The notes under the pieces: model-generated
Database searches by the model: none
What the model saw: only the letters and a program-made list of their open reading frames with translations
Told to the model about the DNA's origin: nothing
Source of the DNA: Methylocystis sp. Sn-Cys
Lineage (GTDB): Bacteria > Pseudomonadota > Alphaproteobacteria > Rhizobiales > Beijerinckiaceae
Reading direction: 5' to 3'
NCBI RefSeq assembly: GCF_016745395.1
Contig: NZ_JAERVJ010000008.1
Coordinates: 167,289-231,288, forward strand
DNA length: 64,000 nt
Made by a program: the position numbers and the translations under genes
In this document: piece after piece, positions 9,362 through 18,497 of the stretch
Layout of the letters: every line of letters starts with the position of its first letter
Position numbering within the stretch: position 1 is the stretch's first letter

Positions 9362-11554
9362 ATGGTCCTTTTTCTCACCATCGTCTTCGGACTTATGTCC
9401 ATCGCATATGGCGTAAAAACTTCCCAAGAGTTGATCGCGGCCGATCCCGGCTCGCAGCGCATGCAGGAAATTTCCGGCGCCGTGGCGGAGGGCGCGCAGG
9501 CCTATCTCAATCGCCAATATAAGACCATCGGTTATGTCGGCGCGGCGATCTTCGTTCTGCTGGTCATTCTTCTGGGCTGGTCCGTGGGCTTTGGTTTCGC
9601 CATTGGCGCGGCCTTGTCGGGCGCAGCCGGCTATATCGGCATGAATGTCTCGGTGCGCGCCAATGTCCGCACCGCGCAGGCGGCGACGCAGTCGCTCGCG
9701 GGCGGCCTCGACATCGCCTTCAAGGCGGGCGCCGTTACGGGCCTGCTGGTTGCGGGCCTCGCGCTGCTCGGCGTCGCGATCTATTTCGCCATCCTCACCT
9801 GGTTCGTCGGCTATTCGGTGTCCGACCGCGCGGTTGTCGACGCGCTTGTTGCGCTGGGCTTTGGCGCCTCGCTCATCTCGATCTTCGCGCGCCTTGGCGG
9901 CGGCATCTTCACCAAGGGCGCCGATGTGGGCGCCGATCTCGTCGGCAAGGTCGAGGCGGGCATTCCGGAGGATGACCCACGCAACCCGGCCACCATCGCC
10001 GACAATGTCGGTGACAATGTCGGCGACTGCGCGGGCATGGCCGCCGATCTCTTCGAGACCTATGCGGTCACCGTCGTCGCCACCATGGTTCTGGCCTCGA
10101 TCTTCTTTGCGGGCCAGGAAGGCCTGTATGGCGCGGTGATCTACCCGCTCGCCATCGGCGGCCTCTCCATCCTCACCTCCATTGCCGGCACTTATTTCGT
10201 GAAGCTCGGCCAGGACGACACGGAATGGGGCAAGTTCGCCGCCCCTTACTTCGCGAAGATCGGCCTCAAAGACGACTCGATCATGGACGCCCTCTACAAG
10301 GGCCTCATCGCGACGGGCGTTCTTTCCATCATCGGCCTGTTCATCGCGACGCTCTTCACCGTGGGCCTCGGCGAGGTCGGCAAGGTCAACGGCCAGTCGG
10401 TCTATGGCGTGGGCCTGTTCTTCTGCGGCATTGTCGGCCTGATCGTGACGGGCGCGATCGTCTATATCACCGAATATTACACCGGCACGGGCAAACGCCC
10501 CGTCGTGTCGATCGCGCAAGCCTCGGTGACGGGCCATGGCACCAATGTCATCCAGGGTCTCGCCGTGTCGCTCGAGGCGACCGCCGGGCCGGCGCTGGTG
10601 ATCGTGCTCGGCATCATCCTCACCTATAATTTCGGCGGCCTCTATGGCACGGCGATCGCGGTGACCACCATGCTCGGCCTCGCCGGCATGATCGTCGCGC
10701 TCGACGCCTTCGGTCCCGTGACCGACAACGCTGGCGGCATCGCCGAAATGTCGGGCCTGCCGAAGGAGGTGCGTCAATCCACCGACGCACTCGACGCCGT
10801 TGGCAACACCACCAAGGCCGTGACCAAGGGCTACGCCATCGGCTCGGCCGGCCTCGGCGCACTGGTGCTGTTCGCGGCCTATACGAACGACATCAAGCAT
10901 TTCGCCGCCACCGGCGTGTCCTTCTTCAAGGGGATGGAGAATATCGACTTCAGCCTCTCCAACCCCTTCGTGGTCGCGGGCCTGATCTTCGGCGGCTTGA
11001 TCCCTTACCTCTTCGGCGGCATCGCCATGACGGCGGTGGGCCGCGCGGCGGGCTCGGTCGTGGAGGAAGTGCGCCGTCAGTTCAAGGAGAAGCCCGGCAT
11101 CATGGACGGCTCGGCGCGTCCCGATTACGGCCGCGCGGTCGACATGCTGACGCAGGCGGCGATCCAGGAGATGATCGTGCCTTCGCTCCTGCCGGTTGCG
11201 GCGCCGGTGGTGATGTTCATCCTCGTGCTGATCCTCGGCGGCGGCAAGGCCAATGCGCTGGCGGCGGTCGGCGCGCTGCTTCTGGGCGTCATCGTCAACG
11301 GCGTCTTCGTCGCGATCTCGATGACCTCGGGCGGCGGCGCCTGGGACAACGCCAAGAAGTCCTTCGAGGATGGCTTCATTGACAAGGACGGCGTGAAGCA
11401 CCTCAAGGGCTCCGAGGCGCATAAGGCCTCGGTCACGGGCGACACCGTCGGCGACCCCTATAAGGATACCGCGGGCCCGGCCGTGAACCCGGCGATCAAG
11501 ATCACCAATATCGTCGCGCTGTTGCTGCTCGCCATTCTGGCGCACTGGGGCTGA
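9362..11554 (+). CDS. hppA: K+-independent membrane proton-translocating pyrophosphatase
   Basis: The 730-residue protein has about 16 hydrophobic helices. The pyrophosphate site is seen in [20 protein letters not shown] followed by [20 protein letters not shown]. The determinant GNTTKA has Lys (residue 485) where K+-dependent enzymes have Ala, so this is the K+-independent H+-pumping type. It hydrolyses PPi at the inner membrane and pumps protons outward. The ATG at 9362 gives the usual N-terminus ([20 protein letters not shown]) with [11 protein letters not shown] soon after. A longer upstream frame lacks family similarity. Confidence 0.97.
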   Translation: MVLFLTIVFGLMSIAYGVKTSQELIAADPGSQRMQEISGAVAEGAQAYLNRQYKTIGYVGAAIFVLLVILLGWSVGFGFAIGAALSGAAGYIGMNVSVRANVRTAQAATQSLAGGLDIAFKAGAVTGLLVAGLALLGVAIYFAILTWFVGYSVSDRAVVDALVALGFGASLISIFARLGGGIFTKGADVGADLVGKVEAGIPEDDPRNPATIADNVGDNVGDCAGMAADLFETYAVTVVATMVLASIFFAGQEGLYGAVIYPLAIGGLSILTSIAGTYFVKLGQDDTEWGKFAAPYFAKIGLKDDSIMDALYKGLIATGVLSIIGLFIATLFTVGLGEVGKVNGQSVYGVGLFFCGIVGLIVTGAIVYITEYYTGTGKRPVVSIAQASVTGHGTNVIQGLAVSLEATAGPALVIVLGIILTYNFGGLYGTAIAVTTMLGLAGMIVALDAFGPVTDNAGGIAEMSGLPKEVRQSTDALDAVGNTTKAVTKGYAIGSAGLGALVLFAAYTNDIKHFAATGVSFFKGMENIDFSLSNPFVVAGLIFGGLIPYLFGGIAMTAVGRAAGSVVEEVRRQFKEKPGIMDGSARPDYGRAVDMLTQAAIQEMIVPSLLPVAAPVVMFILVLILGGGKANALAAVGALLLGVIVNGVFVAISMTSGGGAWDNAKKSFEDGFIDKDGVKHLKGSEAHKASVTGDTVGDPYKDTAGPAVNPAIKITNIVALLLLAILAHWG

Positions 11555-11601
11555 GCGGTCGCGATCAGATGTGATAGGAAGGGCGGGGGAGACCCCGCCC
11601 T

Positions 11602-11776
11602 CAGTTTGTTGACAAACCTCGGAGGCGGCCTCGTCCTTCGAGACGCGAGCGTCGCTCGCTCCTCAGGATGAGGCCTAAGTGTTTGACGAAGTTGCAGAAG
11701 CTCCTCATGCTGAGGAGCCTGCGCAGCAGGCGTCTCGAAGCACGAGGGGCGTCATTGCCACTTTGTCAGCACTCTG
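11602..11776. repeat. Dispersed repeat family A, copy 1
   Basis: The element runs from CAGTTTGTTGACAAA to TTTGTCAGCACTCTG with inverted ends TGACAAA/TTTGTCA. Inside is CCTCGTCCTTCGAGACG...CTCATGCTGAGGAGC...GCGTCTCGAAGCACGAGG, itself an imperfect palindrome. It is flanked by a perfect 22-bp direct repeat (11580-11601 and 11777-11798) consisting of a terminator hairpin. It has no coding capacity. Copies 2 and 3 are at 12489 and 61541. Confidence 0.85.
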
Positions 11777-11808
11777 AGGGCGGGGGAGACCCCGCCCTTT
11801 TCTTTTTG
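11777..11808 (+). terminator. Intrinsic terminator downstream of hppA
   Basis: GGGCGGGG-GAGA-CCCCGCCC is an eight-pair GC stem followed by TTTTCTTTTT. An identical hairpin without the T-tract is at 11581-11600, on the other side of the family A repeat. Confidence 0.85.
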
Positions 11809-11828
11809 AGACTATGAAGGATCACTCC

Positions 11829-12473
11829 GTGCTGACGCTCGTCATCGGCAATAAGCGCTATTCGACCTGGTCGCTGCGGCCGTGGATTTTGCTCAAGGAA
11901 TTCGGCGTCCCCTTCGAGGAGATCGTCATCCCGCTTTATCGGGAGGACTCCAAAGGCGCTCTGCTGACGCATTCTCCCGCCGGCAAGGTTCCGATCCTTC
12001 ACGACGGCGAGACGAGCGTTTGGGATTCGCTGGCGATTATCGAATATGTCGCCGACCTCTACCCCGATCTTGTGATCTGGCCGCGCAAACGAGAAACGCG
12101 CGCTCATGCGCGCTCGCTCGCCTGCGAAATGCACGCGGGTTTTGCCGCATTGCGCAGCGAATGCAGCATGAATTTCGGCCGCGCGCCGCGCCCGATGTCG
12201 CTGACGGAGACGGCCCGCGCCGACGCCGCCCGCATCGATGCGGCGTGGCGCGACGCATTAGGGCGACATGGCGGGCCGTTTCTGTTCGGGCAATTCAGCG
12301 CCGCCGACGCCATGTTTGCGCCGGTCGTCCAGCGGTTCGACGCCTACATGGTCCCCGTGTCGGAGGAATCGCAGCGTTATATGGACGCGATCAAATCCCT
12401 GGCGTCCTGGAGGGAGTGGAGCGTGTCGGCGAAGAGCGAGGAATGGCGGCTGCCTCAATATGAGCGCGACTGA
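11829..12473 (+). CDS. Glutathione S-transferase family protein
   Basis: The protein has an N-terminal thioredoxin-like domain with NKRYSTWSLRPWILLKEFGV, the cis-Pro region GKVPIL, then VWDSLAIIEYVADLYP, and an all-helical C-terminal domain ending in SAKSEEWRLPQYERD. This is the soluble YfcF-like GST group; the substrate is unknown. I prefer the GTG at 11829 (first residues MLTLVIGNKRYS) because AAGGA lies seven bases upstream and relatives start at this point. An in-frame ATG at 11814 is close behind the terminator T-tract and has no ribosome binding site. The stop codon lies at the edge of a direct duplication flanking repeat A copy 2. Confidence 0.85.
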   Translation: MLTLVIGNKRYSTWSLRPWILLKEFGVPFEEIVIPLYREDSKGALLTHSPAGKVPILHDGETSVWDSLAIIEYVADLYPDLVIWPRKRETRAHARSLACEMHAGFAALRSECSMNFGRAPRPMSLTETARADAARIDAAWRDALGRHGGPFLFGQFSAADAMFAPVVQRFDAYMVPVSEESQRYMDAIKSLASWREWSVSAKSEEWRLPQYERD

Positions 12474-12488
12474 CGGCCTCGCCGCCGC

Positions 12489-12664
12489 CAGTTTGTTGAC
12501 AGATCTCCGAGGCGGCCTCGTCCTTCGAGACGCGAGCTTCGCTCGCTCCTCAGGATGAGGCCTAAGTGTTTGACAAAGTTGCAGAAGCTCCTCACGCTGA
12601 GGAGCCTGCCTAGCAGGCGTCTCGAAGCGCGAGGGGCGTTATCGGCCACTTTGTCAGCAATCTG
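12489..12664. repeat. Dispersed repeat family A, copy 2
   Basis: Same ends (CAGTTTGTTGACA...TGTCAGCAATCTG) and interior as copy 1, with scattered differences. It is flanked by a 16-bp direct repeat with two mismatches (12473-12488 and 12665-12680). The left copy starts at the last base of the GST stop codon. Confidence 0.85.
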
Positions 12665-12755
12665 ACGGCCTCGCGGCTGCCTTGCTTTCAGGGCTCTGAC
12701 CCACTCCAAAAAGGATAGGTTTCCAGTTCCAGTGCACGAGGAGATTTCACATCAG

Positions 12756-13133
12756 GTGGCGTTGAAGCGGCAAAGGAGCCTGCGCGCGGTCCTCTCCGGC
12801 GCGCTCCTTGCCGCCGCCGTTGCGCTCTCCGCCTGCCTCCCGACCAATATTTCCGCCCTGGGGCCGAATATGGTCCGGCTCGATTTCCAGGGCGCCGATA
12901 AGCTCTCGGATGAGACGGCGCTCAAGGAAGCATTGGCGCGCGCCGCCAAGGAGACGCTCGCGCGCGGCTACACGCTGTTCCGCTTCACGGACTGGGCCGC
13001 CGGACCGCCGCAAACCATCACGCCGGGCCAGCCCGCCACGGCGAATTTCGCGGTGACGGTCGTCATGTTTCACGACGGCGAGCAGGGCGCGAACCCGTTT
13101 TTCGACGCGCGCCAGATCGTGAAGGTTCAGTAG
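12756..13133 (+). CDS. Small lipoprotein
   Basis: The product (about 125 residues) has a basic start, a hydrophobic stretch and a lipobox LSAC, so it should be exported and lipid-anchored at the Cys. The mature part contains [20 protein letters not shown] followed by TLFRFTDW, which resembles the CC0125/CC1285 family of alphaproteobacterial lipoproteins of unknown function. The start is uncertain: GTG at 12756 follows GAGGAG at a rather long spacing, and GTG at 12732 is also open. Function unknown. Confidence 0.65.
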   Translation: MALKRQRSLRAVLSGALLAAAVALSACLPTNISALGPNMVRLDFQGADKLSDETALKEALARAAKETLARGYTLFRFTDWAAGPPQTITPGQPATANFAVTVVMFHDGEQGANPFFDARQIVKVQ

Positions 13134-13219
13134 CATTATCGGGGACTGCCAATCCACGCGGCTTTGAGGCATTATCCCGCCGTCTCTCCACTGCGCTTCG
13201 GTCGCTGACGCGGGCTGAT

Positions 13220-15253
13220 ATGAACCATCCCTTCTTCTCGCTGCATACGCATGGCTTCATCCGCGCCGCCGCCGCCTGTCCCTCCGTCCGCGTCGCCGAT
13301 CCCGCCTTCAATGTGGCCCGCACGATCGAGATGGCGCGCGACGCAGATGAACGCGGGGCCTCGCTCGTGCTTTTCCCCGAGCTGGGGCTCTCCGCCTATG
13401 CGATCGACGATCTTTTGCAGCAGGAGGCGCTGCTTGCCGCCGTCGAGACTGCGCTTGGCGTGCTGATCGACGCCTCCCGCGCGCTGCAGCCCATCATTGT
13501 GGTCGGCGCGCCGCTGCGTCATCGCGGTCGCCTCTATAATTGCGCGGTGGCGATCTTGCGCGGGCGCGTGCTGGCGGTGACGCCCAAGATCTATCTGCCG
13601 AACTACCGCGAGTTTTACGAGAAGCGTCACTTCGCCTCGGGGGCCTTCATCGCCGGCGAGGAGATAACGCTTGCCGGGCAGGTCGCGCCTTTTGGCTCCG
13701 ACGTGCTGCTCGAAGCCTCCGATGTCGACGGCCTCGTGATCCATCTGGAAGTCTGCGAAGATGTCTGGGTTCCGATCCCGCCGTCGTCGCGCGCGGCGCT
13801 TGCCGGGGCGACGGTGCTGCTCAATCTCTCCGCCTCCAACGCCATCGTCGGCAAGTCGGACTATCGGCAGACGCTGTGCGCCGCGCATTCGGCGCGCTGC
13901 CTCGCCGCCTATCTTTATTCCGCGGCGGGGCAGGGCGAATCCACGACCGATCTTGCCTGGGACGGCGAGGCATTGATCTTTGAGAAAGGCGATCTCCTCG
14001 CCAAGGCGCCGCGCTTTTCCGACGAACAGCAAATGGTCTTCGCCGACATCGACCTCGGACGGCTTCTCGCCGAGCGGGCGCGGCAGGGAACTTTCGGCGA
14101 TTGCGCCGATGTGGAGGCGGGCGCGACGCAATATCGCCGCGTCGAATTCGAGCTGGCGGCGCCGCGCGACGTGGACCTTGGCCTCCTACGCGACGTTCCG
14201 CGTTTCCCCTTCGTGCCGAATGACGAGGCGAGGCTGGCCGAGCTTTGCTTCGAGGCCTTCAACATTCAATCGCACGGGCTCGAGCAACGCCTGCGCGCCG
14301 CGCGCATCGAGAAGGTCGTCATCGGCGTCTCTGGCGGTCTCGACTCGACGCAGGCTCTCTTGGTCGCAGTGACGGCGATGGAGCGTCTCGGACTGCCACG
14401 CGCGAATATCCTCGCCTATACGCTGCCCGCCTTTGCGACGACGGATCGCACAAAAAACAACGCTTGGCGGCTGATGCGCGCCTTGGGAGTCACGGCGCAG
14501 GAGATCGACGTCTCAGCGGCCTGCAAGCAGATGTTGGAAGACATCGGCCATCCGGCGGCGCGCGGCGCGCCCGTTTACGACGCGACCTATGAGAATGTGC
14601 AAGCGGGGGCGCGAACGTCGCTCCTCTTCCGGCTCGCCAATCTTCACGACGCCATCGTCATCGGCACGGGCGATCTATCCGAGCTGGCGCTCGGCTGGTG
14701 CACCTATGGCGTGGGCGATCAGATGTCGCATTACAACGTCAACGCATCCGTGCCCAAGACGCTGATCCAGCATCTCATCCGCTGGTGCGCGCGCGATGCG
14801 CGTTTCGGGGCCGAGACGGTGTCGGTGCTGACCGACGTCCTCGCAACCGAGATTTCACCCGAGCTGATCCCAGGCGAGGAAGCGCAGCGCACCGAGGCCT
14901 TCGTCGGGCCCTATGCGCTGCAGGATTTCAACCTCTATTACACGACGCGCTATGGCTTCGATCCGGCGAAGACGGCCTTTCTCTCCTGGCACGCATGGCG
15001 AGACGCGCGCGCCGGCCAATGGCCGTCGGTGATCGCGGATGAGGACCGCGTCGCCTACGACCTCCCAGAGATCAAGCATTGGCTCGCGGTCTTTTTGCGC
15101 CGCTTCTTCGCGACGAGCCAGTTCAAGCGCACGGCCGTGCCTAATGGGCCAAAGGTCAGCTCCGGCGGATCGCTCTCGCCGCGCGGCGACTGGCGGGCGC
15201 CGAGCGATTCCTCGCCGGACGCCTGGCTCGCCGCGCTTTCGTCGATTCCTTAA
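13220..15253 (+). CDS. nadE: Glutamine-dependent NAD+ synthetase
   Basis: The 677-residue two-domain enzyme has an N-terminal nitrilase-type glutaminase with the Glu-Lys-Cys triad: Glu54 in FPELGLS, Lys123 in PKIYLPNY, Cys179 in EVCEDVW. The C-terminal NAD synthetase has the ATP-pyrophosphatase loop SGGLDS (371-376) and [15 protein letters not shown]. It converts nicotinate adenine dinucleotide to NAD+ using ATP and glutamine-derived ammonia that is channelled between domains. It is the long form, as in Mycobacterium and many alphaproteobacteria. The ATG start gives [15 protein letters not shown], which fits the family. Confidence 0.97.
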   Translation: MNHPFFSLHTHGFIRAAAACPSVRVADPAFNVARTIEMARDADERGASLVLFPELGLSAYAIDDLLQQEALLAAVETALGVLIDASRALQPIIVVGAPLRHRGRLYNCAVAILRGRVLAVTPKIYLPNYREFYEKRHFASGAFIAGEEITLAGQVAPFGSDVLLEASDVDGLVIHLEVCEDVWVPIPPSSRAALAGATVLLNLSASNAIVGKSDYRQTLCAAHSARCLAAYLYSAAGQGESTTDLAWDGEALIFEKGDLLAKAPRFSDEQQMVFADIDLGRLLAERARQGTFGDCADVEAGATQYRRVEFELAAPRDVDLGLLRDVPRFPFVPNDEARLAELCFEAFNIQSHGLEQRLRAARIEKVVIGVSGGLDSTQALLVAVTAMERLGLPRANILAYTLPAFATTDRTKNNAWRLMRALGVTAQEIDVSAACKQMLEDIGHPAARGAPVYDATYENVQAGARTSLLFRLANLHDAIVIGTGDLSELALGWCTYGVGDQMSHYNVNASVPKTLIQHLIRWCARDARFGAETVSVLTDVLATEISPELIPGEEAQRTEAFVGPYALQDFNLYYTTRYGFDPAKTAFLSWHAWRDARAGQWPSVIADEDRVAYDLPEIKHWLAVFLRRFFATSQFKRTAVPNGPKVSSGGSLSPRGDWRAPSDSSPDAWLAALSSIP

Positions 15254-15277
15254 AAAAGGGCCGGCTAACGCCGGTCC
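15252..15277 (-). terminator. Intrinsic terminator of the DUF1328 gene
   Basis: Read on the minus strand, GGACCGGC-GTTA-GCCGGCCC forms a stem followed by TTTTTT. It lies about 30 bases beyond the DUF1328 stop and touches the end of the convergent nadE. Confidence 0.75.
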
Positions 15278-15309
15278 AGTTGGGAGCACCGAAGAGAATA
15301 ACGGGCGCG

Positions 15310-15483
15310 TCAGGCTCGTCGGACGAAGCTGATGACGGCGGAGATGACGAAGAGAACCAGCGCCACCCAGAACAGAATCCTTGCGCCTTCCATCGCCGTG
15401 CCCGCGACGCCGCCGAAACCGAAGAAGGCGGCGATGATGGCGACGACGAGAAACAAGATCGCATAGTGCAGCAGGCTGCCCAT
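15310..15483 (-). CDS. DUF1328 (UPF0391/YtjA-like) small membrane protein
   Basis: The 57-residue protein begins [20 protein letters not shown], continues [18 protein letters not shown] and ends VISFVRRA. These are the two-helix hallmarks of the DUF1328/UPF0391 family. Function is unknown; relatives are often stress-induced small inner-membrane proteins. A strong ribosome binding site (ACGGAGG) precedes the ATG. Its own terminator lies downstream. Confidence 0.92.
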   Translation of the reverse strand: MGSLLHYAILFLVVAIIAAFFGFGGVAGTAMEGARILFWVALVLFVISAVISFVRRA

Positions 15484-15640
15484 GTTGGCCTCCGTAGGAA
15501 ATTTCACTCGGAGGCAGAACGCACGCTTGCGAGCGCTGTTCCAGCGCAAGCGCGGCAGGAGGCGTTTGGAGAACGTCGTACAGGCTAAAATTTATGAAGT
15601 GAGCTTGGGCGGTGAGGCGCTAGGACATTGGGTAACGCGC

Positions 15641-15799
15641 GGCGTGATCCCATCCCTCCCCTTTACGGGGAGGGTGGCCCCGCGCAAGCGGGGTCGGGTG
15701 GGGTAAAGCCCCACCACAATCGTTGCGGCGCGAACCCCACCCGGCGGCCTTCGGCCGCCGACCTCCCCGTAAAGGGGAGGTATGGGGGATCATCACGCC
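15641..15799. repeat. Dispersed repeat family B, copy 1
   Basis: A long imperfect palindrome: GGCGTGATCC...CCTCCCCTTTACGGGGAGG on the left mirrors CCTCCCCGTAAAGGGGAGG...GGATCATCACGCC on the right. The inner part has GGGGTCGGGTGGGGTAAAGC and GCGAACCCCACCCGGC. Copy 2 is at 53049 and a half copy at 26279. The remaining 15484-15640 and 15800-15895 hold no gene that I can support. Confidence 0.8.
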
Positions 15800-15895
15800 G
15801 AGTCGCTATACAACTATTGCCCGTCGCCCCGCGCCCCATCGTCGCTTTTCCCATCGCCGCGTCTACGTAATAGAGGGAGTGACGGAGGCGGCGTC

Positions 15896-17299
15896 GTGGG
15901 TCAGGAAATCAAGGCGGCGGGCTTTACGCAGGCGGACAAGGCGCGCTTCGCCGCCCGGGTCGCGGAAGAGACCGCTATCGCCCGCGCGCTTTATGACTCG
16001 GGCCGTTTTTCGGCGGCCGGTCATATGCTCGGCTTCGAGATCGAGATTTGGATACTCGATCACAATTACTTCCCCGCCTCGATCAACCAGCAGCTCCTCG
16101 AAGCGCTCGACAATCCGCTCGTCGTGCCGGAGCTGTCGCGCTTCAATCTCGAGCTCAACTGCGATCCGCTTTCCCTCGAAGGCGACGCGCTGGGGCGCGC
16201 CTTTGATGCGCTGACCAGCGTCTGGGCGCAGTGCAACAGTGTGGCCCATCGGCTCGACGCCAATCTCGTCACCATTGGCACGCTTCCCACGATCCGCGAC
16301 GAGGATTTGACGCTCGTTAATATGTCGCCGCTCAACCGCTTTTACGCCTTGAACAGCGAAGTGCTGCGATCACGCGGCGGCCGGCCCTTGCGCGTCGATA
16401 TATTGGGGCGTGAGCATCTGGTGTCGGAGCACAGCGACGTGATGCTGGAGGCGGCGACGACCTCTTTCCAGGTGCATCTCAAGGCGCCGGCCGATCTCGC
16501 GCATCTCTATTACAATGCCTCCATCGCCGCCTCGGGGCCGATCCTCGCCGCTTGCGGCAATGCGCCTTTCCTCTTCGGCAAGACGCTCTGGGAGGAGACG
16601 CGCATTCCGCTCTTCGAGCAGTCGGTGGTTGCGCCGGGACCGGCCCGCGTCTGCATGGGGTCGGGCTTCGCCGCGCGCTCGCTGATGGAGGTTTTCGAAG
16701 AGAATGCGCGTGACTATGACGCGCTGCTCCCCGTCGCCTTCGAGGAAGCCCCGGAGGCGCTGCGTCACCTTCGCCTGCACAATGGCGTGATCTGGCGCTG
16801 GAACCGGCCGCTCATCGGCTTCGACGAAGACGGCGCGCCGCATTTGCGCGTCGAGAATCGCATTCTGCCGGCGGGGCCGAGCTTCGTCGACATGATGGCG
16901 AACGCCGCGCTCTATCTCGGCCTTGCGCGCGCGCTTGCGCTCGCCGGCGAGACCGGAACAGGCGGGCTGTCCTTCGAGGAAGCGAAGCAGAATTTTTACA
17001 CGGCCGCGCGCCTGGGGCTCGACGCCGTGCTTTACTGGCCAGGGCAGGGGGAGATCGGCGCGGACCGCCTGCTGCTCGAACGGCTTATTCCTGCGGCGCG
17101 CGCGGGTCTTGCCGATCTTGGCGTCGATGATCCGCGCGGCTTCCTCGATGTGATAGAAGCCCGTGTGCGCTCACGCCAAACCGGCGCGGCCTGGCAGCGT
17201 CAGGCGCTCGAGGCCCGCGGCGGCGATCTCTTCGCGCTCATGGCCGCCTATTGCGAAGGGCAGCGCAGCGGCGCGCCCGTACATGAATGGGACTTGTGA
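15896..17299 (+). CDS. GCS2-family glutamate-cysteine ligase-like enzyme
   Basis: The 467-residue protein matches the GCS2 carboxylate-amine ligase family: GFEIEIWILDHNYFPAS near the N-terminus, ELSRFNLELNCDPL, TIGTLPTI, then ATTSFQVHLKAPADLAHLYY and RVENRILPAGPSFVDMMANA. These enzymes use ATP to join glutamate (or another acidic substrate) to an amine such as cysteine. The GTG start at 15896 has a clear ribosome binding site (GGAGG, seven bases) and avoids reading into the repeat. The next gene starts three bases after the stop. Pairing with a deacylase suggests a small gamma-glutamyl or N-acyl amino-acid conjugate rather than glutathione itself, but that is inference. Confidence 0.85.
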   Translation: MGQEIKAAGFTQADKARFAARVAEETAIARALYDSGRFSAAGHMLGFEIEIWILDHNYFPASINQQLLEALDNPLVVPELSRFNLELNCDPLSLEGDALGRAFDALTSVWAQCNSVAHRLDANLVTIGTLPTIRDEDLTLVNMSPLNRFYALNSEVLRSRGGRPLRVDILGREHLVSEHSDVMLEAATTSFQVHLKAPADLAHLYYNASIAASGPILAACGNAPFLFGKTLWEETRIPLFEQSVVAPGPARVCMGSGFAARSLMEVFEENARDYDALLPVAFEEAPEALRHLRLHNGVIWRWNRPLIGFDEDGAPHLRVENRILPAGPSFVDMMANAALYLGLARALALAGETGTGGLSFEEAKQNFYTAARLGLDAVLYWPGQGEIGADRLLLERLIPAARAGLADLGVDDPRGFLDVIEARVRSRQTGAAWQRQALEARGGDLFALMAAYCEGQRSGAPVHEWDL

Positions 17300-17301
17300 G
17301 A

Positions 17302-18336
17302 ATGGATGCAATCGACGCGCCCTGCGCCGTGATGGACAGACTGCCGGCGGGATTTCTCGACTGCCCGCCAGAAAAGCTCATCGACATATTGCCCGGGCCG
17401 ACGCTCTTCGACTTCCAGGGCCATGACCCGCATCCCTTGTTCGTCTCGACGCTGCTGCACGGCAATGAATATAGCGGCCTTGCCGCCATGCAGTCCGTGC
17501 TGCGCCGCCACATTGAACGGGGCCTGCCGCGGTCGCTTTTGTTTTTCGTCGGCAATATTCGCGCCGCCGCGGCCGATTTGCGGACGCTTCCCGACCAGCT
17601 CGACTATAATCGCGTCTGGCCCGGCACGCTTTATCCGGACGACCCGCAGGCGATTCAGGCGCGCTGGATTTACCACTATGCGGCAAAACGTGGCGTTTTC
17701 GCCAGCATCGACATCCACAACAACACGGGCTTCAATCCGCATTACGCCTGCATCAAAAAGCTCGACCCGAAATTCATCTCTTTGGCGGGTCTCTTCTCGC
17801 GCATCGTCGTTCACTCGCAGCGGCCTGTCGGGACGCATGCGGCTGCCTTCGCGGATCTCTGTCCGGCGATGACGGTCGAATGCGGCAAGGCCGGCGCGGG
17901 CTCGGCCACGCAACATGCGATCGAGCTTGTCGAGGCGGCGCTGTCGATCTCGCATTTCCCCGACCACCCGCCGGCGCCGCATGACGTCGATCTGCTGCGC
18001 ACCTATGCGATCGTTAAGCCCCCGAAGGGAACGAGCTTCTCCTTCGACGGGACGCAGGCGGACTTCATGTTCTGCGCGGACATCGACCACTTAAATTTCA
18101 GCGAGCTGGCGCCCGGCGTTTCTTTCGGCAAGGCGCGCGCGGGGGTGAAGCTGGACATATTGCCGGGCGAAGGCGAGGAGACGGCGCCGGGTGAATATTT
18201 CGATTATGCGGATGGCGAGATCAGGCTGTCGCGTCCGGCGATCCCGGCGATGCTGACGGTCGATCCGCGCGCGGTGGAGTTGGATTGTCTGTGTTATTTG
18301 ATGCATCGGATCGGGTTGGATGGGGAGCGGGCGTGA
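17302..18336 (+). CDS. Succinylglutamate desuccinylase/aspartoacylase-like M14 metallohydrolase
   Basis: The product (about 344 residues) has the M14 zinc site: His and Glu in LLHGNEYSG and a second His in SIDIHNNTG. Substrate-binding DYNRVWPG and AMTVECGK follow; the Glu there is the likely catalytic base. Such enzymes remove acyl groups from N-acyl amino acids or act as carboxypeptidases. It is translationally linked to the GCS2 ligase upstream, so the pair may make and break the same amide. An in-frame ATG 15 bases earlier (17287) is possible. It ends next to a palindromic repeat. Confidence 0.82.
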   Translation: MDAIDAPCAVMDRLPAGFLDCPPEKLIDILPGPTLFDFQGHDPHPLFVSTLLHGNEYSGLAAMQSVLRRHIERGLPRSLLFFVGNIRAAAADLRTLPDQLDYNRVWPGTLYPDDPQAIQARWIYHYAAKRGVFASIDIHNNTGFNPHYACIKKLDPKFISLAGLFSRIVVHSQRPVGTHAAAFADLCPAMTVECGKAGAGSATQHAIELVEAALSISHFPDHPPAPHDVDLLRTYAIVKPPKGTSFSFDGTQADFMFCADIDHLNFSELAPGVSFGKARAGVKLDILPGEGEETAPGEYFDYADGEIRLSRPAIPAMLTVDPRAVELDCLCYLMHRIGLDGERA

Positions 18337-18341
18337 GCGCG

Positions 18342-18496
18342 CCCTCATCCGACCCCTGCTGACGCAGGGGCCACCTTCTCCCGCAGGCGGGAGAAGGGAG
18401 AGCCGTCCCGGTTTTGGATCACAAATCTTTCAGCGCGATTCCTTCTCCCGTTTACGGGAGAAGGTGGCCCTCGCGACAGCGAGGGTCGGATGAGGG
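18342..18496. repeat. Dispersed repeat family E (large inverted repeat)
   Basis: CCCTCATCCGACCCC...GGCCACCTTCTCCCG on the left is mirrored by CGGGAGAAGGTGGCC...GGGTCGGATGAGGG on the right, about 155 bp in all. It fills the space between two convergent genes and may act as a bidirectional terminator. Confidence 0.8.
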
Positions 18497-18497
18497 C

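Noticed and set aside
9161..11545. Very long minus-strand open frame opposite hppA
   Set aside because: It is the antisense of a strongly conserved pyrophosphatase; composition is His/Arg/Asp-rich with no family similarity, a usual effect of high GC.
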